From assembly GCA_900543715.1 (NCBI GenBank), contig UQSX01000095.1, forward strand, positions 1 through 10,850: DNA of 10,850 nt, written 5' to 3'. Within the stretch, counting starts at the first letter, position 1. Every line of letters starts with the position of its first letter. The position numbers were made by a program, and so were the translations under genes. Source of the DNA: an uncultured Blautia sp. (lineage in GTDB: Bacteria; Bacillota; Clostridia; Lachnospirales; Lachnospiraceae). The notes under the pieces are model-generated. The model was given only the letters and a program-made list of their open reading frames with translations, made no database searches and had not been told where the DNA came from. Positions 1-7,143 of this stretch are shown here, in pieces.

Positions 1-118
1 CACATGTAAAAAGGATTGCCAAAGCCATATCTGCTCCAGGTGGAAAATCCGTAAATGCCATCAGCAGAATAAGCAGTAATGCAACAACATAACCGAAATA
101 CCAGAACTTTTCTTTCAT
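1..118 (-). CDS. Small membrane protein, partial (runs off left edge)
   Basis: Reading leftwards from an ATG at 118 gives 39 residues before the window ends, beginning [20 protein letters not shown]. Residues 6-22 form one strongly hydrophobic membrane segment, followed by a short polar turn (TDFPPGAD) and the start of a second hydrophobic stretch. The ATG overlaps the stop codon of the upstream regulator (ATGA overlap), and a GGAGG ribosome site lies inside the last codons of that regulator, so the two are translationally coupled. A small multi-pass protein directly after an XRE regulator ending in EDIF is a common Firmicute pair, where the membrane protein is usually uncharacterised. The family cannot be named from this fragment. 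Its promoter would normally lie upstream of the regulator, which is broken here, so its expression is uncertain. Confidence 0.6.
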   Translation of the reverse strand, partial: MKEKFWYFGYVVALLLILLMAFTDFPPGADMALAILFTC

Positions 119-276
119 GACTCTTCCTCCTCATAAATAAAGATGTCTTCTATACTCATATGAAAATATCTGGCAATCTTAAAGGCCAGCAAAATGGAAG
201 GGTTATATCGTCCATTTTCTAAAGATCCTATAGTTTGACGAGATACTTCAAGAGCAGAAGCTAACTCTTGTTGCTG
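115..276 (-). pseudogene. N-terminally truncated XRE-family helix-turn-helix regulator
   Basis: The open segment encodes 53 residues containing [20 protein letters not shown], then NGRYNPS, and ending near [14 protein letters not shown]. This is the recognition-helix half and C-terminus of the short (about 65-70 residue) cytoplasmic XRE regulators that usually sit before small membrane proteins. The family normally begins with about 14 more residues forming helix 1 (an MxNRIxELRxExxLT-type start). Here an in-frame TGA (277-279) lies directly before the first glutamine, and the DNA further upstream does not encode helix 1 in any minus-strand frame I read. There is no ATG, GTG or TTG early in the remaining frame. 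The gene therefore seems to have lost its 5' end through a rearrangement near 277-290 and is probably non-functional. A sequencing error alone would not restore the missing helix. Confidence 0.7.
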
Positions 277-331
277 TCAAGTATACTTTCCATAAAAGCA
301 ACAGAAGGAGAGATTTGTGAAGCAGGTGAAA

Positions 332-360
332 TTGACAATCCCGGCTATATGAGATAAAAT
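332..360 (+). promoter_or_regulatory. Predicted sigma-A-type promoter
   Basis: TTGACA at 332-337 and TAAAAT at 355-360 are separated by exactly 17 bp. This is close to the vegetative consensus and points toward the repeat-bearing leader and the M50 protease. A start near 367 would give an untranslated leader of about 237 nt before the ATG at 604. No other good plus-strand promoter was seen between here and the protease. The match was made by eye, so transcription is inferred. Confidence 0.5.
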
Positions 361-459
361 TGTGAAAACATAAAACCTGTCGGGCACTTAAATAAAATCT
401 TTATCAGAAAATATGAGAATTAAGGCATTAGACATAGGAAATGTAAGGCTAAACTGTAG

Positions 460-473
460 GCCCGAATTTGGGC
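460..473. other. Short GC hairpin GCCC-GAATTT-GGGC
   Basis: A 4-bp GC-only stem with a 6-nt loop lies just before the first copy of the leader repeat. There is no following T tract, so it is not an intrinsic terminator. It may be part of the structured leader. Confidence 0.35.
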
Positions 474-474
474 G

Positions 475-564
475 GTACGGTTACAAAAAGAAAATACGAA
501 ATATAGCCGTACAACGGCCATTAATGTACGGTTACAAAATAAGAAATGTGAAATAGAACCGTAT
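475..564 (+). repeat. Two-copy leader repeat with complementary ends
   Basis: Copy 1 spans 475-512 and copy 2 spans 526-564, with a 51-bp period. Both begin GTACGGTTACAAAA and carry a similar A-rich middle. They end in sequences complementary to their beginnings: copy 1 GTACGG...CCGTAC, copy 2 GTACGGTT...AACCGTAT. Each copy can form a stem-loop. The right arm of copy 1 (507-512) can also pair with the left arm of copy 2 (526-531), and GCCGT-aca-ACGGC (506-518) is a further alternative hairpin. A 47-codon reading frame (413-556) crosses both copies, but it has no convincing ribosome site and I do not call it a gene. The repeat lies in the probable leader of the protease. It could be a small dispersed palindromic repeat or a cis-acting RNA structure. 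Confidence 0.5.
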
Positions 565-603
565 ACTCTGTCTCAGACATATATGGTTAGAAAGGACTTT
601 TTT

Positions 604-1308
604 ATGTATCTAAATTATTATATCCAGCAGCTCCGTCTGCTGATCTACACGGTGCCGGTTATGCTCATTGCCATAACGGTTCACGAGTTTGCTCATGGCT
701 GGGTGTCTTACAAGCTGGGAGATCCAACTCCCAAGTATGAAGGACGGTTAAGTCTCAATCCCCTCAGACATCTGGATCTTATCGGAACTTTGTGTCTTTT
801 ATTCTTTCATATGGGCTGGGCAAAGCCTGTAAGGATCAATACCGCCTATTACCGGAATAAGCGGCAGGGAATTATATGGGTTTCTCTTGCAGGACCTGCT
901 GCCAACTTTCTCACGGCTTTTCTTTCTCTGCTGATCTGCGGCGCTCTTATACGCTTCGGAAATTCAGGGAACAGTGCTGTGACTATAGGGGTTATGCTGT
1001 GTTATTATTCTGCAGTGATCAATATTGGCCTGGGCGTTTTTAACCTGATTCCAATCCCTCCTCTGGATGGTTCTAATGTGGTAGAGCAAATGTATCCGAG
1101 AGTTCTGTATTTTTACCAGAGGATCCGCCCATACTGTACATTGATCCTCCTTATTCTTTTGGCTACAGGAGCGCTGTCAAGGCCGCTGAATACGGCGAAT
1201 AACGGAATTTTTGCGGCTATGTGGAATATTGTCAGTGCACTTTTTTCTTTGGGGACAGGAGGAAGTTCCGGCGGAGGTGTACCTCATAGCGGAGGATATA
1301 TTTAACAT
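604..1308 (+). CDS. Site-2-type intramembrane zinc metalloprotease (peptidase M50 family)
   Basis: This is a membrane-embedded zinc protease predicted to cut transmembrane or membrane-proximal substrates. Counting from the ATG at 604 (234 residues), the zinc motif HEFAH is at residues 27-31 inside the first hydrophobic segment (about 11-34). The third-ligand motif is at 150-156 (PIPPLDG, Asp155). Further hydrophobic segments lie around 57-70, 90-117, 127-150 and 180-195. The LNPLRHLD and GPAANF signatures are typical of the compact YwhC-like bacterial M50 group, and the length fits. A glycine-rich tail (GTGGSSGGG) closes the protein. The ATG at 604 is preferred over the in-frame ATG at 583 because AGAAAGGA (589-596) sits 7 nt before it, whereas nothing suitable precedes 583. 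It appears monocistronic, with a long leader upstream and a terminator downstream. The substrate is unknown. Confidence 0.9.
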
Positions 1309-1337
1309 TGCCCTACATACAGAGAGGGAACCATTTT

Positions 1338-1376
1338 ATCCAGGACAGAGATGAGCTTTTTGTCCTGGATTTTCTT
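1338..1376 (+). terminator. Intrinsic terminator of the M50 protease gene
   Basis: A perfect 10-bp stem (ATCCAGGACA at 1338-1347 with TGTCCTGGAT at 1361-1370) encloses a 13-nt loop and is followed by TTTCTTTTAT. It lies about 30 nt after the protease stop codon. Confidence 0.85.
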
Positions 1377-1437
1377 TTATTCCTTAAAGGGGCTTGACGA
1401 TGGTGTAGTTTGTGAGAAAGACTTTGGAAAGATGAAG

Positions 1438-1456
1438 AAACCTTAAGGTTTATACT
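1438..1456. promoter_or_regulatory. 14-bp palindrome abutting a -10-like hexamer
   Basis: AAACCTTAAGGTTT (1438-1451) is a perfect palindrome that runs into TATACT (1451-1456). The arrangement resembles an operator at a promoter, and AAGGTTTATACT is reminiscent of the right half of some MerR-type promoters. No good -35 hexamer was found at 17-19 bp. It lies 95 bp upstream of the esterase gene. The function is a guess. Confidence 0.25.
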
Positions 1457-1509
1457 GAAAAACTTTCTGGCTATTCTGGATACACTGCAGATATTTTAAA
1501 ATAAGATTG

Positions 1510-1515
1510 TATAAT
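1510..1515 (+). promoter_or_regulatory. Probable -10 element of the esterase gene
   Basis: A perfect TATAAT is preceded by TG immediately upstream, 36 bp before the start codon at 1551. No clear -35 hexamer is seen at the right spacing. The element is supported mainly by its position and by the terminator separating this gene from the one before. Confidence 0.35.
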
Positions 1516-1550
1516 GAAAAAAGAAAAATAGAAAGCAATGGTGAAGATCT

Positions 1551-2549
1551 ATGAAAAAGAGATATTTGCTTATGGCTGGAACAGCAGCTGCTGCATTATG
1601 GTGCGGACTGAGAAATAAAAAGTATCCTCTGGCGGTGGGGTATCCGCTTATCAATAAATTTATTGTACCAGGATTTTTCCTTTCTCCTTATATATTAAAA
1701 ATAGCAAACCGACGGTTAGCTTCTATGGAGCTGCCGACTTCTCCACGAGGAATAAAGAGGATGACAAAATGGATTGAATCGGGAGATGGCGGGAAGATAC
1801 GGCTTACTATTTACAGACCGGAGGTAATGGAAAATAACATGCCCTGTCTGGTCTATTTTCACGGAGGAAGTTTCTGTCTGGAAGATGCTCCATATATCCA
1901 TGAGCATATGGGAAAATATGCGGCAAAAGCAGAATGTACAGTTATTTTTGTTCATTACAGGACATCAGAGAAATATCCTTTTCCGATTCCTTTTACAGAC
2001 TGCTGGGAGGGCCTTGAATATGTTCGCCAAAATTCCGGGAATCTGCATATTGACAGGAGACGGATTGCAGTGGGCGGCGACAGTGCAGGCGGTGCTCTTG
2101 CGGCTGCCTGTACACTCAGAAGCAGGGATGAAGGGAAGCTTGACATTTGCTTTCAGATGCTGATCTATCCTGTGCTTGATGCACGTATGAAGACAGAGTC
2201 TATGAAAAAATATACGGACAGTCCAGTCTGGAACGCCCCTTTGTCGAGAAAAATGTGGGAACTGTATTTAAAAAACGGAACTTTCGGAAAGAGGTATTAT
2301 GCATCTCCCGCTGAGGCAGAGGACTTTCACGATCTTCCGCCGGCATATATTGAGGTGGAGCAGTATGACTGCCTACATGATGAAGGCGTTGATTATTGGA
2401 GGAATCTGAAAAAGACTGGAATCACTGCGGAATTACAGGATGTGAAAGGCACGTTCCATGGGTTTGACGTATTTACGGAAACAGAAATCACAAAAAAGAT
2501 GCTGGAGATTCGGTGCAGAGCTTTGCACAGAGCATTTTATAAACAATAA
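1551..2549 (+). CDS. Alpha/beta hydrolase, hormone-sensitive-lipase-type esterase
   Basis: This 332-residue carboxylesterase/lipase-like enzyme would hydrolyse short or medium acyl esters. The oxyanion-hole motif HGG is at 104-106 (YFHGGSF), the nucleophile elbow GDSAG is at 176-180 (Ser178), the likely acid Asp273 is in YDCLHDEG, and the catalytic His303 is in TFHGF. The triad is complete and in the order typical of bacterial HSL (family IV) esterases, and the length is normal. Residues 5-20 are hydrophobic after a KKR start, so the N-terminus probably anchors the enzyme in the membrane. The cysteine at 18 is not in a lipobox. The start is supported by GGTGA 6 nt upstream, which is weak. The natural substrate cannot be inferred from the neighbours. 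It is transcribed alone or with the decayed reductase 100 bp downstream. Confidence 0.88.
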   Translation: MKKRYLLMAGTAAAALWCGLRNKKYPLAVGYPLINKFIVPGFFLSPYILKIANRRLASMELPTSPRGIKRMTKWIESGDGGKIRLTIYRPEVMENNMPCLVYFHGGSFCLEDAPYIHEHMGKYAAKAECTVIFVHYRTSEKYPFPIPFTDCWEGLEYVRQNSGNLHIDRRRIAVGGDSAGGALAAACTLRSRDEGKLDICFQMLIYPVLDARMKTESMKKYTDSPVWNAPLSRKMWELYLKNGTFGKRYYASPAEAEDFHDLPPAYIEVEQYDCLHDEGVDYWRNLKKTGITAELQDVKGTFHGFDVFTETEITKKMLEIRCRALHRAFYKQ

Positions 2550-2648
2550 GTAAGATGGAAAGAAACAAGTGTACAAAGTGATTATTCCTTTAATAGATAA
2601 AGAAGGGAACAATACGGAAATACGAAATACAATGAAGGGAAAGGACGA

Positions 2649-3099
2649 ATGATTTACAAAGGCTTTAAAGAACTCAGCCTTTCACGGCTGGGAATGGGAA
2701 ATATGAGACTACCTACGAAGCTGGGCCGGATTAATCAGAAAAAGGCACAGGAAATCATAGATTACGCTATGGAGCAATGTCACCATGATCTTAAGCGGCA
2801 TGAGTACGATGGACCAGATCCGTGATAATGTAGCGACAGGATATCAGTCAAAACTGGCAGTACCATGTACAGCATGCCGTTATAGCCGCGACGGATGTCC
2901 GGTGAAAATCGATATTCCAGCCTGGCTGAACCTTTATAATGAACTGTCTCTTACAAAGGATAAGAAGCGTTGGGAGGAGGCAGTGAAAGCTCAGAATGGA
3001 CCGGATACTTGTATTGGATGCGGTCAATGCACTTCTCACTGCCCACAGAATATTGACGTACCTGGGTATATGAAAAAACTGGCAGCAGGAAAGTATTGA
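2649..3099 (+). pseudogene. Decayed aldo/keto reductase with C-terminal [4Fe-4S] domain
   Basis: An ATG at 2649 with AAAGGA 3 nt upstream opens a frame beginning MIYKGFKELSLSRLGMGNMR, the N-terminal strand and dinucleotide-site start of ferredoxin-type aldo/keto reductases. Homology stops after IIDYAMEQ (residue 43, base 2777). From 2779 the next frame encodes the C-terminal part: MILSGMSTMDQ, then a ferredoxin domain. Normal family members are about 370-390 residues, so most of the barrel, including the catalytic region, is deleted and the two ends are in different frames (the first stops at 2823-2825). In the remnant 104-residue C-terminal frame the first cluster motif reads CTACRYSRDGCP, with Ser34 where a cysteine is expected. 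The second (CIGCGQCTSHCP, residues 76-87) is intact. The stretch between the SGMS motif and the first cluster also looks short. The N-terminus closely matches the reductase starting at 10783. A short ferredoxin-like peptide could still be made from 2785, but I see no ribosome site for it. Confidence 0.85.
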
Positions 3100-3164
3100 A
3101 ACAAATTAAAATAATAACAGGTTCCGTTTTCAGGAAGTGAGATAGGAAATAAATCAGGAGAATA

Positions 3165-4721
3165 TCAGCGAATCAATTTTGCTGCTCCCTCAAACTCCCG
3201 TACCAGTTCCAGAAATCTATCTTTATTTTCCGGAAGCCATTCTTCAAAACTTTTATGGCTTTTCTGAATATCTCTTCCCAGTTCCACTAAGAATTCCGGG
3301 ATTACTTCTTCCGGCAGAATACCGGCCTCTTCCCCAATCCTGGAACCGGGCTTCTTTGCCTGTCCATTGATAAACAGGCGGAAGGCCGGAAGAGTTTCTC
3401 CCTCCACTTTCTTCTTGCACCCCATGAAGCCAAGAGAGGCAGCCTGATGAGTCCCGCAGCCGGAAGGACAGCCGGAGATATGGATTCTGGGAAGCAGACC
3501 GTCGGGGAAGTTTTCTTTTCTCACTCTTTCGATGCAATGAGCCAAAAGCCACTGAGAGCAGCCTATCCCCCGCTGGCAGATAGGGACTCCTATGCAGCTT
3601 GTGCTTGTTTCAAAGAGATTTTCACCGCCGCTGCCTGTGGCTTCAAGGATTCTGGGAACTTCCTTTGCCGTAAGGTGGAGAATGTATATGGTGCCATCGG
3701 GAGAAAGCCGGAGCTCCGTATCCGGAATATTTCTCAGCACCTCACAGAGCACCATAAGGTTCTTCTGGGTAAGGCAGCCGCCTATAGGGTGATAGGATAC
3801 AGCATAAAGTCCAGGCTGCTTTTGAGGAAAGATCCTGGAGCCTTCGATTTCTCCATCCCCGGATTTTAATATCGGATGGGAATAGAAAACCGGCCAGGGA
3901 ATTTCTTCTTTTCTCGCCTCTTCCAGACAGCATAGATACTCTTTTTTGATTCCTTCTTCTCCAAGTGTGTCCTGGAGATAGCGGCTTCTGGATTTTCCAC
4001 GATTCTTATAATCTCCATACTTTGTAAACAGGCGGATCATGGCGCTGACATAAAGACTCACCTCCTGAGGTTTTCCATGTTTTTCCACCAGAACGCCCAT
4101 TTTCGGATTGGGTCCCAAACCTCCGGCGCAGTACACAGAAAAAGTCACCTCTGGGTTTGCCGTAAAGCCCAGATCTCTCATGTTGGCATGAGTGGTATTC
4201 TCCTCTGTATTTGAAAAGGCCACTTTTAATTTCCTGGGAAGATGAAGTTCCGTCATGCGGCTGATAAGGTAATCACTGACAGTCTCTGCATAAGGCAGCA
4301 CGTCAAAAGCCTCCTGGCTGTCTGCACCGGATAGGGGGCTGGACATTACGTTTCTGGGATTGTCCCCGCCTCCTCCAATAGTAATGATTCCCTTCTGCAG
4401 AGCTTCCCGCATAAGAGAGACCACCTGGGAAGCAGACAGATTGTGTACCTGTATAGTCTGGCAGGTAGTGATCTTCATAAGTTCAAGAGGATATTCCCTT
4501 GTTTTTTCTCCCAGAAAGGCCAGATGCTCTTTGGAAATCCTGCCGCCGGGAAACCGGAGGCGGAGCATGTAGTTTTTCTCCCTCTGAGCATAGCAGCCAA
4601 ACCTTCCGGAAATTCCCTTAAAGGTTTTCCGGTCAATTTCTCCGGCCTCAAAGGCCCGGAGCCTTTCTTCAAACAGTTCTGTTTCCTTTACAAATTGCTG
4701 AATCAATTCTTCACTGATCAT
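3165..4721 (-). CDS. Siroheme/[4Fe-4S] nitrite/sulfite reductase
   Basis: This cytoplasmic reductase of the assimilatory sulfite/nitrite reductase family would catalyse six-electron reduction of sulfite to sulfide or nitrite to ammonia at a coupled siroheme-[4Fe-4S] centre. It has 518 residues from the preferred ATG at 4721. The duplicated ferredoxin-like half-domains are visible: the first begins near 35 (GRFGCYAQRE, then NYMLRLRFPGG) and the second near 300 (GLYAVSYHPIGGC). The cluster-binding cysteines are complete: C376-X5-C382 in CIGVPIC and C418-X3-C422 in GCPSGCG. The ATG at 4721 is 9 nt from GGAG (4731-4734), whereas the in-frame TTG at 4727 is only 3 nt from it. The gene stands alone, with no flavoprotein subunit, sulfate-activation genes or siroheme biosynthesis genes beside it, so the electron donor (probably ferredoxin) and the true substrate are unresolved. 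No terminator is seen between it and the convergent pseudogene. Confidence 0.88.
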   Translation of the reverse strand: MISEELIQQFVKETELFEERLRAFEAGEIDRKTFKGISGRFGCYAQREKNYMLRLRFPGGRISKEHLAFLGEKTREYPLELMKITTCQTIQVHNLSASQVVSLMREALQKGIITIGGGGDNPRNVMSSPLSGADSQEAFDVLPYAETVSDYLISRMTELHLPRKLKVAFSNTEENTTHANMRDLGFTANPEVTFSVYCAGGLGPNPKMGVLVEKHGKPQEVSLYVSAMIRLFTKYGDYKNRGKSRSRYLQDTLGEEGIKKEYLCCLEEARKEEIPWPVFYSHPILKSGDGEIEGSRIFPQKQPGLYAVSYHPIGGCLTQKNLMVLCEVLRNIPDTELRLSPDGTIYILHLTAKEVPRILEATGSGGENLFETSTSCIGVPICQRGIGCSQWLLAHCIERVRKENFPDGLLPRIHISGCPSGCGTHQAASLGFMGCKKKVEGETLPAFRLFINGQAKKPGSRIGEEAGILPEEVIPEFLVELGRDIQKSHKSFEEWLPENKDRFLELVREFEGAAKLIR

Positions 4722-4770
4722 AACCAATCGCTCCTTTAATGCTATTTCTAGTTTTCACAGATTTTCCCAG

Positions 4771-4776
4771 ATTATA
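4771..4776 (-). promoter_or_regulatory. Probable -10 element of the nitrite/sulfite reductase gene
   Basis: Read on the minus strand this is TATAAT preceded by TG, about 50 bp before the ATG at 4721. No convincing -35 was found, so the call rests on the perfect hexamer and its position. Confidence 0.4.
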
Positions 4777-4803
4777 CATTTGCAGGAGAAGGGGTCCTGT
4801 ACT

Positions 4804-4815
4804 TCTTTTAAAAGA
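4804..4815. other. 12-bp palindrome in the divergent promoter region
   Basis: TCTTTTAAAAGA is a perfect palindrome between the predicted minus-strand and plus-strand promoters. It ends 13 bp before the -35 of the glgX promoter. It could be an operator for either gene, but AT-rich palindromes of this size also arise by chance. Confidence 0.25.
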
Positions 4816-4828
4816 CGTGATAAAATTA

Positions 4829-4857
4829 TGGACAGTACGAAAATTCTTTTCTATAAA
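4829..4857 (+). promoter_or_regulatory. Predicted sigma-A-type promoter of glgX
   Basis: TGGACA (4829-4834) and TATAAA (4852-4857) are separated by exactly 17 bp. They lie about 70 bp upstream of the glgX start, giving a short leader of roughly 60 nt. Confidence 0.55.
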
Positions 4858-4926
4858 ACATTTGATAAACAGCATTTTTAAGAAATTCAGCCAGAAGCAG
4901 GACATATCCCAGAAAGGAGAGGCCAG

Positions 4927-7104
4927 ATGGCAAAAAAGAACAAACCTCAAAACAGGATTTCTCAGAGATTGATTCCTCAGAAAGAATATCTACTGCTGGA
5001 AGATTTTGCCGGTATTGAGATTGAATCCGGTGAAAATATAAAGCCCATTGACCAGGTCAATGGTTTTCAGATACGTCCGGGATTTTATGAGATCAATGGG
5101 GCTTCTGCCCTGCCTGACGGTGTCAACTTTACACTTATTACCTATTCCGGAACCTCCTGTGAGCTTCTCCTGTTTCACAGAAAGGCCCAGGTTCCCTATG
5201 CCCGGATACCTTTTCCGGATAATTACCGGGTAGGAAATGTATATTCTATGTTTGTTTTTGGCTTAAAGGCCGATGAGTTTGAATATGCATATTCCATAGA
5301 GGGCCCCTATGACCCTTCGAAGGGACTGCTTTTTGACAAAGAGAAATATCTTCTGGATCCCTATGCAAAGGCAGTCACCGGTCAGAGTGAATGGGGAAAA
5401 CAGCTTGCAGGCGGAGCTTTTTATAAAGCAAGAGTAGTCCATAACAACTTCCATTGGGAGATTCCCAAGAGAAAGAACACGGTATCAAAACTTCAGGACT
5501 TTATTATTTATAAAATGCATGTCCGGGGCTTTACCCGCCATGAAAGTTCTGGAGTAAAGCACCCGGGGACCTTTGAAGGCATTCGGGAAAAAATACCCTA
5601 TCTGTTGGACCTGGGAATCAATGCAGTAGAGCTCATGCCGGTATTTGAATTTGATGAGACCCGGAATATGCGTACTGTGAATGGCCGTCAGCTCCTGGAC
5701 TACTGGGGCTATAATCCGGTATGTTTTTTTGCCCCCAATACCAGCTATGCTTCAGAGCAGGAGTATAACCGGGAAGGTACAGAGCTGAAAAATCTTATCA
5801 AAGATCTTCATAAAAACGGGATCAAGGTAATCCTGGATGTGGTATTCAATCATACGGCAGAGGGGAATGAAGAAGGACCTTTCTTTTCCTTTAAGGGATT
5901 TGACAATAACATTTACTATATGCTTACCCCTGACGGAAAATACTATGATTTCAGCGGCTGCGGCAACACCCTGAACTGCAATCACCCTATGGTAAGAGAC
6001 ATGATCCTGAACTGTCTCCGCTACTGGACCACCAGCTATCATATCGACGGCTTTCGGTTCGATCTGGCTTCTATTCTTGGAAGAAGCGAGGACTCTTCTC
6101 CTATGAGCCGTCCTCCTCTTCTGGAAAGACTGGCCTATGATCCAATCCTGTACAGTACAGATCTGATCGCTGAGGCCTGGGATGCAGGAGGTCTCTATCA
6201 GGTGGGAAGTTTCCCCTCCTGGAACCGTTGGGCAGAGTGGAACGGAAAATACCGGGATGATCTCAGAAGCTTTCTTAAAGGAGACGAAGGACTGGCAGGA
6301 GCGGCGGCCATGCGGATCCTGGGTTCCCCGGATCTCTATCCCAGAGAAAAGCGAGGAGATAACGCCTCGGTAAACTTTATCACCTGCCATGACGGCTTTA
6401 CTTTGTATGACCTGTATTCTTACAGTCAAAAGCATAATGAGGATAATGGCTGGGATAACACCGACGGAGCCAATGACAACAGGAGCTGGAACTGCGGAGA
6501 AGAGGGCGAGACAGAAAATCCTGAAATTCTCCGGCTCCGCCGGCAGCTTATTAAAAATGCCTGTGCAGTGCTGATGTGCAGCAGAGGCACGCCTATGTTT
6601 CTGGCAGGAGATGAATTTGGCAATACGCAGTTTGGAAACAACAATCCATACTGTCAGGACAACGAAATTTCCTGGCTGAACTGGGAGCAGTTAAGGGAAA
6701 ATCAGGAGATTTTTGAATTCTTTAAATTCATGATACATTTTCGGAAAGATCATACTATCCTGAGAAAAGATACCAGCCCAAGCTCTGCAGGCTTTCCCTT
6801 TTTCAGTCTTCACGGCACCGCTCCCTGGCAGAAAGAATACGATGGGGATACCAGGACCATAGGCGTGATGTTTGCAGGCCGGGAAGAGGATGGAAGAGAA
6901 GATATCCTGTACCTGGGAGTCAATGCTTACTGGGAGCAGGTAACGCTGGAACTGCCCAGGCTTCCTCAGGGGTTCTGCTGGGTGCCGGTTCTGGATACTT
7001 CCAGAGGCAAAGCAGCCCTGATACAGGGAGATGAGATGCTGGATCAGAATATCTATGTTATGAATCCCCGAAGCGTATGTATTTACATCGGGAAAAAATT
7101 ATAA
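4927..7104 (+). CDS. glgX: Glycogen debranching enzyme (GH13 isoamylase type)
   Basis: This 725-residue cytoplasmic enzyme would hydrolyse alpha-1,6 branch points of glycogen or limit dextrins. The N-terminal region (about 45-170) is the CBM48/isoamylase N-domain, with GFQIRPGFYEINGAS-type sequence. The GH13 barrel follows, with all four conserved regions: DVVFNHT at 304-310, GFRFDL with nucleophile Asp379, LIAEAWD with acid/base Glu416, and TCHDG with His488/Asp489. A beta-sandwich C-terminal domain ends the protein. DNTDGANDNRSWNCGEEGET around 510-530 is typical of GlgX/isoamylase rather than pullulanase. AAAGGAG sits 7 nt before the ATG. Length and motifs are normal. No other glycogen genes are adjacent, so it is probably a single-gene unit between its own promoter and the bidirectional terminator. 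Substrate preference (glycogen versus dietary starch) cannot be read from the sequence, but there is no signal peptide, which favours internal glycogen. Confidence 0.93.
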   Translation: MAKKNKPQNRISQRLIPQKEYLLLEDFAGIEIESGENIKPIDQVNGFQIRPGFYEINGASALPDGVNFTLITYSGTSCELLLFHRKAQVPYARIPFPDNYRVGNVYSMFVFGLKADEFEYAYSIEGPYDPSKGLLFDKEKYLLDPYAKAVTGQSEWGKQLAGGAFYKARVVHNNFHWEIPKRKNTVSKLQDFIIYKMHVRGFTRHESSGVKHPGTFEGIREKIPYLLDLGINAVELMPVFEFDETRNMRTVNGRQLLDYWGYNPVCFFAPNTSYASEQEYNREGTELKNLIKDLHKNGIKVILDVVFNHTAEGNEEGPFFSFKGFDNNIYYMLTPDGKYYDFSGCGNTLNCNHPMVRDMILNCLRYWTTSYHIDGFRFDLASILGRSEDSSPMSRPPLLERLAYDPILYSTDLIAEAWDAGGLYQVGSFPSWNRWAEWNGKYRDDLRSFLKGDEGLAGAAAMRILGSPDLYPREKRGDNASVNFITCHDGFTLYDLYSYSQKHNEDNGWDNTDGANDNRSWNCGEEGETENPEILRLRRQLIKNACAVLMCSRGTPMFLAGDEFGNTQFGNNNPYCQDNEISWLNWEQLRENQEIFEFFKFMIHFRKDHTILRKDTSPSSAGFPFFSLHGTAPWQKEYDGDTRTIGVMFAGREEDGREDILYLGVNAYWEQVTLELPRLPQGFCWVPVLDTSRGKAALIQGDEMLDQNIYVMNPRSVCIYIGKKL

Positions 7105-7143
7105 ATGTTGCTTCTATAGGGCAGTCTGGAGGACTTCCCTGAT

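Noticed and set aside
413..556. 47-codon frame through the leader repeats as a small gene
   Set aside because: No ribosome site precedes the ATG, and the repeats have complementary ends that are better explained as structured non-coding DNA or RNA. Kept only as an option within the leader finding.
475..564. Possible CRISPR array
   Set aside because: Only two imperfect repeats separated by 13 bp, with no spacer-sized unique segments and no cas genes.
1551..1610. Esterase N-terminus as a lipoprotein signal
   Set aside because: The only nearby cysteine (residue 18, in AALWC) lacks a lipobox; a simple hydrophobic anchor fits better.
3447..3869. 140-codon plus-strand frame opposite the nitrite/sulfite reductase
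   Set aside because: It covers the cluster-binding region of the reductase on the other strand; composition and lack of any start signal mark it as a shadow.
5752..6435. Long antisense frame of 227 codons inside glgX
   Set aside because: It lies wholly opposite the conserved GH13 catalytic core, has no recognisable domain and no ribosome site, and is explained as a shadow of glgX codon use.
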